Assembly (NCBI RefSeq): GCF_006861655.1
Contig: NZ_SESI01000001.1
Span: 1,066,328 to 1,130,327, forward strand
Length of the DNA stretch: 64,000 nt
Source of the DNA: Halonotius roseus
Lineage (GTDB): Archaea; Halobacteriota; Halobacteria; Halobacteriales; Haloferacaceae
Direction: 5' to 3'
Below, one piece after another: positions 56,749 through 64,000 of the stretch. Positions within the stretch are counted from its first letter, which is position 1; the number at the start of each line of letters is the position of its first letter. The notes beneath the pieces were generated by a model, which saw nothing but the letters and a program-made list of their open reading frames with translations, ran no database searches and was not told where the DNA came from. A program made the position numbers and the translations under genes.

Positions 56749-56859
56749 TGGGTCGGCGTAGGCCGCTGGCTCGCCTAAATCTTTCGCGCGAGGGTAGCCA
56801 GCGACCCGCACAGTGAGACGACCGGCGGGCTTTTGTCCGCTGCGGCTGTCGATGTAGCT

Positions 56860-57144
56860 ATGCTGAAGCTCCTCCTCGGCGGCATCGGCCTCGTTGAAAC
56901 GCTGTACCCAGAACGGTTCATTCGGGTGCTCACCCGGCTCAGCTACGAGTACGACGGCGACGCCCCAACCCCGAAACCGTGGATCGTCACCACCGCGCGG
57001 ATCGAAGGGCTGATTATCCTCACGGCAGTCGTCTGGTCGGCCCTGAAAGCCGACTGTAACTGCGGCCTGCTGTCCCGCAACGACGAGAGCGACGACGACG
57101 CGGAACCAGCTGTCGAGACCGATCAGATCGATACGATCACCTAA
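56860..57144 (+). CDS. Small conserved haloarchaeal protein
   Basis: 94 residues from ATG 56860. LKLLLGGIGLVETLYPERFIRVLTRLSYEYDGDAPTPKPWIVTTARIEGLIILTAVVWSAL has two amphipathic to hydrophobic segments, so it may touch the membrane. The tail is Asp-rich. No known domain. It diverges from topA with 111 bases between them. Confidence 0.7.
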   Translation: MLKLLLGGIGLVETLYPERFIRVLTRLSYEYDGDAPTPKPWIVTTARIEGLIILTAVVWSALKADCNCGLLSRNDESDDDAEPAVETDQIDTIT

Positions 57145-57471
57145 GCGACGCGTTGTCAACAGCCCACCAGACGGCAGCTGCGGCGAAATGGCAGTAGCTG
57201 TAGTTGAAACAGTAGCAGCTGCGGCAAATAGCAGTAGCCGCAGGGAAATACAGCAGCTGCAGTCGAAACAGCAGCCTATGGGCTCAAGCGCGTCTGAAAG
57301 ACTCACAGTGTCGGTCACCGTGTGGAGAGAAGAAATCCACCCACGTCAACGGGTTTTTGATTCGGGTAGACTGGCTGGTGACACACTGCCGACGACACCA
57401 CCACGATTTCGCCTGCAAATACTGACGGTATCATCGCAGTGGGATCCAGCTACCCGAAAGCGGTGTATCGA
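57145..57471. other. 327-base gap with a degenerate short repeat
   Basis: From 57174 to 57275 the sequence consists of about five imperfect 17-22-base units containing GCAGCTGC or GCAGTAGC and a GAAA/AAATA end. The rest (57276-57471) is of ordinary composition with no convincing gene or RNA. Confidence 0.55.
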
Positions 57472-58095
57472 TCAGAGCTCGACAGCGGGTGTCTCGTAGG
57501 CTCCCTCGTCGGCTTCGGGATCGTACTGCTCGATAGCGGTTTTGACCAGCTGGAAGACGCCCTCCTTGCTCCAGCGGGCGGTGTTGATGTTGAGGTCATA
57601 GAACTCCCGATCCTCGACATCGATGTCGTAGTATGTCTGATAGCGACCGGCCTCACTGACCTCCCGGACGCGCATCTCGGCTTCGGTTTCCTCTCGGCCC
57701 TCAACGCGGTCGACGCGCACCTCGTCGGGGGCGTCGAGCCAGAGCCGGAGATCGGCGTTCTCGCCGGCGAGCCAGCCAGCAAGGCGGGATTCGAGGATGA
57801 AGGGTTTGCCGGAGGCCCCCCACTTTTCGGCGATCGACTGGAGTCGTTTGTCGAGTGCGCGGTCGATGTCGTCGGAGCTGTCGGCGATGGCGGTCTGTTG
57901 GTGGAGGCTGAGTTCGCCCTCCTCGGCGAGCTCCCGGAAGATATCGCCACCCGACACGTAGGGGCAGTCCATCGCCTCCGAGAGACGTTCACAGAGGGTT
58001 GTCGCCCCACAGCCCGGCGGGCCGGAGACGGTGATGAGAAGGTCGCTGTCGATCTCTGGCGTCGATGGCTTGCTGGCGTGGCCCTGCGTGCTCAT
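57472..58095 (-). CDS. cmk: (d)CMP kinase
   Basis: 207 residues from ATG 58095; the upstream in-frame stretch is not protein-like. LLITVSGPPGCGATTLCERL (P-loop, near residues 19-38), YVSGGDIFRELAEE, then FILESRLAGWLAGENADLRLWLDAPDEVRVDRV and YDIDVEDREFYDLNINTARWS match archaeal AAA/CMP-kinase type enzymes. It phosphorylates CMP/dCMP. The C-terminal VFQLVKTAIEQYD is family-like. It stands alone, divergent from the NRDE gene. Confidence 0.9.
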   Translation of the reverse strand: MSTQGHASKPSTPEIDSDLLITVSGPPGCGATTLCERLSEAMDCPYVSGGDIFRELAEEGELSLHQQTAIADSSDDIDRALDKRLQSIAEKWGASGKPFILESRLAGWLAGENADLRLWLDAPDEVRVDRVEGREETEAEMRVREVSEAGRYQTYYDIDVEDREFYDLNINTARWSKEGVFQLVKTAIEQYDPEADEGAYETPAVEL

Positions 58096-58254
58096 ATACC
58101 AGCCCTGTTTCACATGAACGTACCTTATGGTATCGATCTTAGCCCCGGCCAGCGTCTGGAGTCTGCACACATAGGTCGGGGGGCGAACAACACGATCAAC
58201 GCAGACGACCGAGGCAGGGCGAGGTTCTTGTCGGCGACGCTGCTACAGGAGATT

Positions 58255-59007
58255 GTGTGTACACTCGTCCTCGCGTGGCAGGCCGTCGCCGACGCGCCGG
58301 TCGTCGTCGCCGCCAACCGTGATGAGGCCACCGACCGTCCCAGCGAACCGCCAGGGCTGTACCGAACCGATCCACGGGCGATCGCGCCGCGAGACGCCCG
58401 CGCCGGCGGCACGTGGATCGGCTACAACGAGGCTGGCCTCTTCGTCGGGATCACCAACCGCTGGATCGACCGCGCGGGCGAACGCTCGCGGGGCCAGCTC
58501 GTCGCCGACTGTCTCGGCTGCGAATCGACGGATGCCGCTGTCGACACCGTCGAACGCGCGGTCGACGCCGACGCCTACGCCGGCTTCAATCTCGTCGTTG
58601 CCGACAGTGATCGGGCCACCTTGCTTGAATGGGATAGTGAGCTCGGCGTCACCGACTTCTCGCCCGGTGTCCACGTCGTCGTCAACGTCGGCGCGGACGG
58701 GGCGTCCTTCGAGCCGCCGGGACGACCGGAGATGGGTCGCCAGCAGGCCGCCAACGCGACCGCAGTGCGATCGGCTCTCAGCGTCGAGCGGGCGGCCCCA
58801 CCGACGGCCGCGGCGTGGCGCGAGCAGGCCGCCGACGTGCTCGGCGATCACGAGTACGGCGTCTGTGTCCACGGCGATGGGTTCGGGACGCGGTCGGCGT
58901 CGCTAATCGAACTCGGCGGTGAGGCCGCCGCAGGCGTCGGTGCCTACTGGTTTGCCGATGGGCCGCCGTGTCGGACAGCCTTCGAGCGCGTCGAAAGCAG
59001 CCTTTAA
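58255..59007 (+). CDS. NRDE family (TANGO2-like) Ntn-type hydrolase
   Basis: 250 residues from GTG 58255, chosen because the second residue is then Cys (V-CTLVLAWQ), the nucleophile of the family. The defining NRDE motif reads VVAANRDEATDRPSEPPGLY (about residues 17-36) and GGTWIGYNEAGLFVGITN, with FNLVVAD and the late CVHGDGFGTRSASLI. Members resemble cysteine Ntn hydrolases; the natural substrate is not established. The long in-frame upstream opening overlaps the cmk gene and is not real. It ends 25 bases before an HTH gene. Confidence 0.85.
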   Translation: MCTLVLAWQAVADAPVVVAANRDEATDRPSEPPGLYRTDPRAIAPRDARAGGTWIGYNEAGLFVGITNRWIDRAGERSRGQLVADCLGCESTDAAVDTVERAVDADAYAGFNLVVADSDRATLLEWDSELGVTDFSPGVHVVVNVGADGASFEPPGRPEMGRQQAANATAVRSALSVERAAPPTAAAWREQAADVLGDHEYGVCVHGDGFGTRSASLIELGGEAAAGVGAYWFADGPPCRTAFERVESSL

Positions 59008-59032
59008 ACGAGTTGCGACCGCAGTAGGAGTA

Positions 59033-59383
59033 ATGAGTGTGTCCGAAGCCGAGGTCGACCTCTCCGCCGACGAGCAGCGCGGACTCGAACTCATCAAGGA
59101 AACCGGTGGGATCCATCAAAGCGATTTCTGGAAGGAACTCGACATCTCCTCGCGGAAGGGGAGTCGGATCGCCGAAAAGCTGGTCGAGGCTGAGCTGATC
59201 AACCGCGAACAGACCGTCTACAACGGACACAACACCTACTACCTCGAACCGACCGCGAAGGATCTGGAGTTCCGGCTGCTGATGGCCGGCGATCTGCTCT
59301 CGCCGTTTATCGGCGAGGAGGAAGTCGACCCGCAGAGTGACTCCTTCTCGCAGTGGCTGATGAATCTGGCCTACGAGGAGTAG
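59033..59383 (+). CDS. Winged helix-turn-helix transcriptional regulator
   Basis: 116 residues from ATG 59033. LSADEQRGLELIKETGGIHQSDFWKELDISSRKGSRIAEKLVEAELINREQTVYNGHNTYYLEPT is a complete winged helix (about 8-75); KDLEFRLLMAGDLLSPFIGEEE and SFSQWLMNLAYEE form a helical C-terminal dimerisation tail. It resembles archaeal MarR/ArsR-like regulators; the target is unknown. A TATA-like TTTAAACG at 59003-59010 leaves a short leader. Confidence 0.83.
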   Translation: MSVSEAEVDLSADEQRGLELIKETGGIHQSDFWKELDISSRKGSRIAEKLVEAELINREQTVYNGHNTYYLEPTAKDLEFRLLMAGDLLSPFIGEEEVDPQSDSFSQWLMNLAYEE

Positions 59384-59404
59384 TCGACTGCCGGAAAAGA
59401 GAAG

Positions 59405-59415
59405 CCTTATTTACC
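59405..59415 (+). promoter_or_regulatory. TATA box of tRNA-Asp
   Basis: CCTTATTTACC lies about 32 bases before the first base of the tRNA, the normal distance for an archaeal tRNA promoter. Confidence 0.5.
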
Positions 59416-59441
59416 TTACCGCGGTACGATAGGATGCGTTC

Positions 59442-59514
59442 GCCCGGATGGTGTAGTGGCCCATCATACGACCCTGTCACGGTCGTGACGCGGGTTCAAA
59501 TCCCGCTCCGGGCG
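59442..59514 (+). tRNA. trnD: tRNA-Asp (anticodon GTC)
   Basis: 73 bases with a 7-base-pair acceptor stem GCCCGGA/TCCGGGC, a D arm with GTGTAGTGG, anticodon stem ACCCT/ACGGT-type pairing around GTC, and the T arm GCGGGTTCAAATCCCGC. Discriminator base G. CCA is not encoded. The 3' half is repeated twice just downstream (59629-59650 and 59776-59797). Confidence 0.95.
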
Positions 59515-59797
59515 TACTTTTGCGGCGAACAACACTCCCGAGCACCGCGTAGCGTGTGCGAGGCCCACCGTGAGCCGCAAATACCCCAAAGGGATTTGAA
59601 GCAACGAGCGAACGCGGTGAGCGAGTGAGGTTCAAATCCCGCTCCGGGCGTTCTTCCGACGAACAATACTCCCGAGCACCGCGTAGCGTGTGCGAAGGTT
59701 CCCCCGTGAGTCGGAAACGTTCGACAGCGGATTTGAACCAAGGAGTGAAGCGAACGTAGTGAGCGGAACGACTGAGGTTCAAATCCCGCTCCAGACC
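59493..59797 (+). repeat. Tandem copies of the tRNA-Asp 3' end with conserved hairpins
   Basis: The tRNA 3' end (59493-59514) recurs at 59629-59650 exactly and at 59776-59797 with changes in the last six bases. The spacers (136 and 147 bases) are related: each starts with a hairpin and carries a conserved 35-base core, an antisense copy of the T arm and a GCGAACGNNGTGAGCG loop. No gene fits here; apparent proteins are translations of the repeat. Confidence 0.85.
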
Positions 59798-59847
59798 TTC
59801 ACGCTCAGATTTTTAACCGATGCCGCAGAGAGACAGCACCGAGCGCG

Positions 59848-60243
59848 ATGGGCAAAAAGAAACCGCGGGATTACGACAGGGAGTTCACCGCCCATGTTGC
59901 CCACCGAACGCGGTACCGGCTCGGTATCACCACTGAACGTGGCACAGTGACGCGCTTCGTACTCCAGCTCGAATATCTGCTCAATCCGGCCACCGACGAG
60001 TGGAATGAAGTCGTGCGCTACGATCACGACGGCCGCGGTAGTAGCGAGGCCAGCCACGACGTGACTGTCGATGGACTACATATCGATGTCTACCGTGAGG
60101 GCGAAAAAATCACCAGCCACGAACTGACGCCGCCGCTGCCGGCGAGCGAAGCACTTGATCGGGCCGAAGAACACTTGAAGCAGAACGTCGAAGGATACAT
60201 CAAGAGGTTCGAAACATGGCACAGTATCGAGACGACCCGATGA
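59848..60243 (+). CDS. Conserved protein of unknown function (DUF7718-like)
   Basis: 131 residues. The sequence starts MGKKKPRDYDREFTAHVAHR, unusually basic for this genome, then RYRLGITTERGTVTRFVLQLEYLLNPATDEWNEVVRYDHDG and DVYREGEKITSHEL: a compact beta-rich fold with a conserved D-H-D. I recall it as DUF7718 from memory. It is coupled (ATGA) to a 47-residue acidic gene. The pair, directly after tRNA-Asp repeats, resembles a small toxin-antitoxin-like cassette, but no toxin motif is identified. Confidence 0.75.
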   Translation: MGKKKPRDYDREFTAHVAHRTRYRLGITTERGTVTRFVLQLEYLLNPATDEWNEVVRYDHDGRGSSEASHDVTVDGLHIDVYREGEKITSHELTPPLPASEALDRAEEHLKQNVEGYIKRFETWHSIETTR

Positions 60244-60383
60244 CCGACGAGGAGTTCGAGGAACTCCGCGAAAAGATGGACGAGACACGCGAAGAGGTCA
60301 AAGAGTACCTTGACGCGCAAGGCGTTGACACCAGCTCATGGGACGATTCTTCGACTGAGGCGCGGGCCGACGGCGGCGAATAA
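60240..60383 (+). CDS. Small acidic partner of the DUF7718-like gene
   Basis: 47 residues from ATG 60240, which overlaps the previous stop as ATGA; an ATG at 60216 in the same frame would add eight residues. MTDEEFEELREKMDETREEVKEYLDAQGVDTSSWDD is a short acidic helix of the kind found in antitoxins. It has no independent promoter. The role is inferred only from size, charge and coupling. Confidence 0.65.
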   Translation: MTDEEFEELREKMDETREEVKEYLDAQGVDTSSWDDSSTEARADGGE

Positions 60384-60438
60384 TTAGTCTCTCGTCGGGA
60401 ATCGAAAGAATATGTGGCGTCCAGACTGAGTTAGCCGA

Positions 60439-60969
60439 TTAAATATACCCCTCTTCACGCGCCGCCAACAACGCTGTCAGCGTCCAGCCCGTCGTCGGCG
60501 ACGTTTTCGCCGACTCGATGGCGTCTTCCACACTCATGAATCGCCACTCGATGTACTCGCCCTCGTCGGGATCGGCCTCGCCAGCCTCCAACTCGGTAGC
60601 GACGACCAGCCCACGCTGGAACCGCATCGTCGCACTCGGGTAGTACGTCGACAGCAACTCGGTCTCGCCGGCCGACAGCCCGGTTTCCTCCTTGAGTTCG
60701 CGTGCAGCGGCCTCGCAATAGGATTCGCCGGGTTCGACGTAGCCGCCGGGGCATTCAACGAACGACTCCGCTAACTTCGGGCGGTACTGTTCGACCATCG
60801 CCACGCGGTCGTCGTCGGTGACGGCGACGATCCCAAGGCCGTCTTTCGGTTTGTCGACCCAGTAGTAGTCGGCTTCCCGACCCGAGGGTTCAACCACGCG
60901 GTCGTAGCCGGCGGTGAACCACCCACAGTCGTATTCGGTTTCCGAGGCGAGTCGCTGCCAGCCGGTCAT
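60439..60969 (-). CDS. Nudix hydrolase, ADP-ribose pyrophosphatase-like
   Basis: 176 residues. The Nudix box GGYVEPGESYCEAAARELKEETGL is complete (about residues 75-98), and the upstream VAVTDDDRVAMVEQYRPKLAESFVECPGG with EQYR is typical of ADP-sugar pyrophosphatases. It would hydrolyse ADP-ribose or a related nucleotide sugar. The start MTGWQRLASE is followed by a divergent AT-rich gap shared with the transducer gene. Confidence 0.88.
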   Translation of the reverse strand: MTGWQRLASETEYDCGWFTAGYDRVVEPSGREADYYWVDKPKDGLGIVAVTDDDRVAMVEQYRPKLAESFVECPGGYVEPGESYCEAAARELKEETGLSAGETELLSTYYPSATMRFQRGLVVATELEAGEADPDEGEYIEWRFMSVEDAIESAKTSPTTGWTLTALLAAREEGYI

Positions 60970-61186
60970 ACTCGGGGGAGTGCCCGCAGGTCGGGTAGTC
61001 GTTCCGGTTCGATGTCAACACCGCACCGAGTGGAGTTCACTAAATAGTTGAACGCTGTATTTTTTCTTAAATTAGTTTATATCCATTCGACTTATTAGAT
61101 ATTTAAGAAACAATTATCAGCTAGAATCGCATTAACATTCATGAATAAAAACTTACGTATGCCGGCGCAATGTACCATGATAACGA
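60970..61186. promoter_or_regulatory. AT-rich divergent control region with inverted repeat
   Basis: Within this otherwise gene-free stretch, TTTCTTAAAT (61063-61072) and ATTTAAGAAA (61101-61110) form a perfect 10-base inverted repeat around a TTTATATCC box. It lies 77-124 bases before the transducer ATG. Confidence 0.55.
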
Positions 61187-62734
61187 ATGTCAGTAGACAA
61201 CGAACAGGTCGACACCGAATCGCAGGCAGCCGTTGAGGACGGGATGATCGCCAACGCCCAGGGCGCGGTTGGAGTCGTGCATGCGACCTCGGAGGCGGTC
61301 GACGATCGACTCGAAGCGATCCAGTCGACGGCGACGCGGCAGGTCGATGAGATGGAGAGCGTCGCCAGCGAGGTCTCGGATCTGAGCGCGACCATCGAGG
61401 AGGTCTCCTCGTCGGCAGAGGAAGTCAGCCAGACGACCGACCGAGCGGCGACGGCGACAACCGCCGGGCGAGAGGCTGCCGCCGAGGCGACCGACGCGAT
61501 GGAGACCGCCTCGACAGCCACCGAGCAGGTGCAATCACAGGTCGAAACACTGGAGCGAAAGGTCAGCCAGATCAACGAGGTCGTTGACGTGATCGACCAG
61601 ATCGCCGAGCGCACGAATCTGCTGGCACTCAACGCCTCGATCGAGGCCGCCCGGGCCGGCGAGGAGGGCGACGGCTTCGCGGTCGTCGCCGAGGAGGTCA
61701 AAAGCCTCGCCGAGGAATCCCAGACCCGAACCGAGGAGATCGAAAGCGCGGTCACCGAGATCCAGGATGTGACCGCCGAGGTGACCGATGCCCTCGATGA
61801 GGCGGTCGAGGCGGTCGAAACCGGGGCCGACGAGGTCGAAACCGCCGACAGCGAGCTCGATGTCGTCACCGAGGAGATCCAGTCGGCGGCCGCCGGCATC
61901 GACGAGGTCTCGACGGCCGTCCAGCAGGGTGCGGAGGCCGCCACCCGCGTCGCCTCGGTCACCGAGGACACCGCCGACGCCGCCCGCGGGATCGAGGACT
62001 CCGTCGGCGAGATCCACGATGAGCGCGCCGAGACGACCGATCTGCTCGCCGAGATCGACGATGTGCTGTCGGCAGCCCGCGAGGGCCGAGAGGCGCGGCT
62101 CCGCGAGGCCGAAACTGTGCCGACAGGACTGGATGAGTTTGACCGTAACGGCGGCCTCCCGGCCGGCTCCCGATCGGTGATCACCGCCGACACGGGCGAG
62201 GGCGGTGTCAACGAGCAGGCTGTCGACAAGGCGGTGGCGACCTGCTGTGCCGCCGCCATCAACGCCGGCTGGGCGGTTTCGCTGTCGCCGACAGCGACGA
62301 TGGATCGCCGGACGCTGGCGAGCGCGCTGTCGGCCACCGCCGAGGTGACGCTGACCGACGCGCTGGCGAGCGATCGGCTGTTCGTCCTCGATCTGTTTGG
62401 CACCTGGGAGACCGGCGAGAACGTCATCGACGTGACGACCCGCGGCCTCGACGAGGCCAACGCCCGCGTCGACACCAAGCGTGACCGGCCGCTGTTTGTC
62501 ATCGGCAACATCGCCGGCGAGTTGGATCTGATGGGCGAGCAAGCGGTGAGGGAGAATACCTACGAAAACGACGGGGACGTACTGAGCGACGACGACCTCG
62601 TCGTCAACGTTGTCGACACGGCGACCGCGCCCGATCAACTGACCTCCTTCTACGTCGGCGCGGCCGACCGCCACTGTGAGCTGGGAACCGCACAGCCACG
62701 ACAAAACGGGAAGCAGTTGACCCACTCAGACTAG
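61187..62734 (+). CDS. Soluble chemotaxis-type transducer fused to a KaiC/RecA-like domain
   Basis: 515 residues, no membrane segment. Residues about 25-300 are an MCP signalling coiled coil with the hairpin tip [37 protein letters not shown] (about 140-175). Residues about 312-515 look like a KaiC-like fold ([30 protein letters not shown]), where the P-loop is degenerate: the expected GKT is missing. The later [11 protein letters not shown] and [13 protein letters not shown] strands resemble Walker-B-like strands. Order is unusual: signalling domain first, possible sensor second. The KaiC-like label follows motif pattern only. Confidence 0.8.
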   Translation: MSVDNEQVDTESQAAVEDGMIANAQGAVGVVHATSEAVDDRLEAIQSTATRQVDEMESVASEVSDLSATIEEVSSSAEEVSQTTDRAATATTAGREAAAEATDAMETASTATEQVQSQVETLERKVSQINEVVDVIDQIAERTNLLALNASIEAARAGEEGDGFAVVAEEVKSLAEESQTRTEEIESAVTEIQDVTAEVTDALDEAVEAVETGADEVETADSELDVVTEEIQSAAAGIDEVSTAVQQGAEAATRVASVTEDTADAARGIEDSVGEIHDERAETTDLLAEIDDVLSAAREGREARLREAETVPTGLDEFDRNGGLPAGSRSVITADTGEGGVNEQAVDKAVATCCAAAINAGWAVSLSPTATMDRRTLASALSATAEVTLTDALASDRLFVLDLFGTWETGENVIDVTTRGLDEANARVDTKRDRPLFVIGNIAGELDLMGEQAVRENTYENDGDVLSDDDLVVNVVDTATAPDQLTSFYVGAADRHCELGTAQPRQNGKQLTHSD

Positions 62735-62762
62735 CTGCCAGCCGGCCTTGACCCGGTCGGCC

Positions 62763-63026
62763 TTAGCCGCCGAGTCGGGTGAGGATGAGGTAGCCGCCGA
62801 CAGCGAGAACCGTTAGCAACAGCGTCCCGAGGAGAAAGAAGCCGGCGACGGTCGGATACACCAACGACAGGGCGACAAGGAACGTAAGCGCAAACAGCCC
62901 CAGGAGGATGACAACGATCGCCTTCGAAGGATCTTGGGCGGTGGCGACGGCGATCCGTTCTTTCAGCGTCAGGGCTGCGAAGGCGTCGTCGCGGTCGTCA
63001 TCTGCGGAAGGCTCTGATCCGGCCAC
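62763..63026 (-). CDS. Small membrane protein, two transmembrane segments
   Basis: 87 residues from GTG 63026; no ATG exists in the plausible range, so the start is tentative. A charged N-terminus (SADDDRDDAFAALTLKERIAVATAQD) leads to two helices, AIVVILLGLFALTFLVALSLVYP and FFLLGTLLLTVLAVGGYLILTRL. No family recognised. It follows the pcm gene by 64 bases on the same strand. Confidence 0.65.
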   Translation of the reverse strand: MAGSEPSADDDRDDAFAALTLKERIAVATAQDPSKAIVVILLGLFALTFLVALSLVYPTVAGFFLLGTLLLTVLAVGGYLILTRLGG

Positions 63027-63090
63027 AGGCGGTGTTGGGTCGCAATGGCCCTGAGTGTGTCGCTTGCGAGTGAGGTACGCGCGCCTGCTC

Positions 63091-63840
63091 CTACCGCGAG
63101 TCGAGCCGATCGTCCCAGTCCAGCCACTCGTACTCCCAGCCCGTTTTGGCGAAGTAGCCCTGCGAGTCGAACTCGGCGTCCTCCCGGCGTGTCCGGTTGC
63201 GCTCGTGGCCGCTGGGCTGCTCGCCGTCGACCAGCATTGGCCGGAACCCAACAGGGCCGAACTCACCGACAACGTCGAGCGCGTCGTCAGCAGGCTCGAC
63301 AGCGACAAGCGTCTGGTCGGTCGTCCCGCGCGGGAAGACGATCCGTCCCTCGTCGGCGAGCTGCTCGCGGATCGCCCGCGGCACATCGTGTACCGCGCTC
63401 TCGATCAAGACGCGATCGAAGGGGGCGTATTCGGGGTAGCCGGTCGCGCCGTCCCGGCGGTCGACCAACACCGCATCGTAGCCCGCCGCGCCGAGGTTGT
63501 CGCGGGCGATGTGGACGAGCCGGCGGTCGATATCGATCGCGTGGACGTGGCGGCCGCCAACGATCTCGGCGAGAACGGCTGCCGTGTAGCCGATACCCGC
63601 GCCGACGACGAGCGTGTCGTCGCCCTCACCGGCCTCAAGCGCGGCGATCAGCCGGGCGACCGTCCGGAGGCCGAGCACCCGGGAGCCGGCGACCTCGTCG
63701 CCGCCGGGTTCGTAGGCATCGTCGACGAACTCGTGGCGGGGGACGGTTCCGAGGGCGTCCAGCACCGCGGCTCCGAGCGGTCGCTCAAGGGCGTGTTCCA
63801 GCCCATCGACCATATCGGCCCGGAGTGTTTCGTGATCCAT
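63091..63840 (-). CDS. pcm: Protein-L-isoaspartate O-methyltransferase-like protein
   Basis: 249 residues. LGAAVLDALGTVPRHEFVDDAY, DTLVVGAGIGYTAAVLAEIVG (motif I), VHAIDIDRRLVHIARDNL and YAPFDRVLIESAVHDVPRAI match the PCMT fold. PCMTs methylate damaged isoaspartyl residues so they can be repaired. The catalytic T-V-L/S-x-P region is less clear, and haloarchaea carry two adjacent PCMT-like genes of which one may have another role. The preceding gene (63880 onward) appears to be the second. Confidence 0.85.
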   Translation of the reverse strand: MDHETLRADMVDGLEHALERPLGAAVLDALGTVPRHEFVDDAYEPGGDEVAGSRVLGLRTVARLIAALEAGEGDDTLVVGAGIGYTAAVLAEIVGGRHVHAIDIDRRLVHIARDNLGAAGYDAVLVDRRDGATGYPEYAPFDRVLIESAVHDVPRAIREQLADEGRIVFPRGTTDQTLVAVEPADDALDVVGEFGPVGFRPMLVDGEQPSGHERNRTRREDAEFDSQGYFAKTGWEYEWLDWDDRLDSR

Positions 63841-63879
63841 TACCGAAACTGGGGGCGGGATCGGCTTAACCCCACCGCG

Positions 63880-64000
63880 TCACCGCATCGTGACGAACCG
63901 CACCGGTGCGATGGTTTCGGCGTCATAGCTCCCGTCAGACCCCGGAAAAAGACGTTTGAGCTCCTGTTGCCCTAAGCCGAAGGGCCCGACAACGACGCCG
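63880..64000 (-). CDS. PCMT-like protein C-terminus, partial
   Basis: Only the last 39 codons are present; the gene begins beyond the right edge. They end QQELKRLFPGSDGSYDAETIAPVRFVTMR, the C-terminal pattern (D-AETI-APVRFVxxR) of haloarchaeal protein-L-isoaspartate methyltransferase-like proteins. It lies 39 bases before pcm on the same strand, as paired pcm genes do. Confidence 0.65.
   Translation of the reverse strand, partial: GVVVGPFGLGQQELKRLFPGSDGSYDAETIAPVRFVTMR

Noticed and set aside
56749..57318. 190-codon upstream extension of topA
   Set aside because: It runs antisense through the small gene at 56860-57144; the family N-terminus begins at ATG 56748.
57439..58254. Long in-frame extension before the NRDE gene
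   Set aside because: It overlaps the cmk gene on the other strand and would bury the N-terminal Cys needed by the family.
59353..59782. Open frames on both strands across the tRNA-Asp repeats, giving FEP-rich and SRS-rich peptides
   Set aside because: They are translations of the tRNA 3' end and its repeats; the peptides repeat with the DNA units and have no promoter or start context.
59515..59847. A complete integrated element with integrase next to tRNA-Asp
   Set aside because: No integrase or recombinase gene is found between or beside the repeated tRNA ends.

Overview
The window is a piece of a haloarchaeal chromosome (class Halobacteria). The predicted proteins are strongly acidic, most of the DNA is GC-rich, and promoters look archaeal: a TATA-like box about 25-30 bases before start codons, many transcripts apparently leaderless. 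The gene set is archaeal or haloarchaeal: A-type ATP synthase, GGGP synthase for ether lipids, L15e and L40e, Sec61 beta, UbaA, GfcR, haloarchaeal glucose dehydrogenase, AhaH. The genus cannot be fixed from the sequence.

Layout. 1-4711: an overlapping minus-strand string gdh-gfcR-hyuA-hyuB (hyuB runs off the left edge). 4811-7513: gatB and a Tat-exported PQQ-type beta-propeller protein. 7644-13830: a small coiled-coil protein, smc, scpA and a DUF418 membrane protein. 13827-14549: GGGP synthase. 14609-16464: an AT-rich island with a HEAT-repeat gene, flanked by scraps of interrupted genes. 16451-19337: a dihydrolipoamide-dehydrogenase-like flavoprotein, a repeat-rich 505-base gap and KDG kinase. 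19399-25844: mutL, a Nudix gene, two small genes and mutS. 25908-30090: thiD-thiN fusion, ubaA and a membrane chemotaxis transducer. 30208-36359: rpl15e, a lipoprotein, an AsnB-like/PHP pair, glutaredoxin, a methyltransferase and a DUF433/DUF5615 toxin-antitoxin pair. 36590-44857: A-type ATP synthase operon H-I-K-E-C-F-A-B. 44904-52847: hsp20, pheA, vapBC-like pair, hisE-pdxT-Sec61 beta, thioredoxin, L40e, MBL hydrolase, DUF99, family-4 UDG and DUF2237. 52881-59383: Pit phosphate transporter, topoisomerase I, cytidylate kinase, NRDE protein and an HTH regulator. 59442-60383: tRNA-Asp followed by tandem copies of its own 3' end and a small two-gene cassette. 60439-64000: Nudix, a soluble chemotaxis transducer fused to a KaiC-like domain, and two PCMT-like genes (the last cut by the right edge).

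How the genes fit together. gdh, KDG kinase and GfcR belong to the semi-phosphorylative Entner-Doudoroff route and its regulator. MutS and MutL form a mismatch-repair pair, and MutL carries its own endonuclease motif. Smc and ScpA form condensin. The ATP synthase operon is complete from H to B, but subunit D is not found here. The most unusual items are the tRNA-Asp 3'-end repeat array with covarying hairpins (59493-59797), the transducer/KaiC-like fusion (61187-62734), the repeat cluster at 17999-18323, and the AT-rich HEAT island with interrupted flanks. All calls come from reading the sequence; no database search was run.
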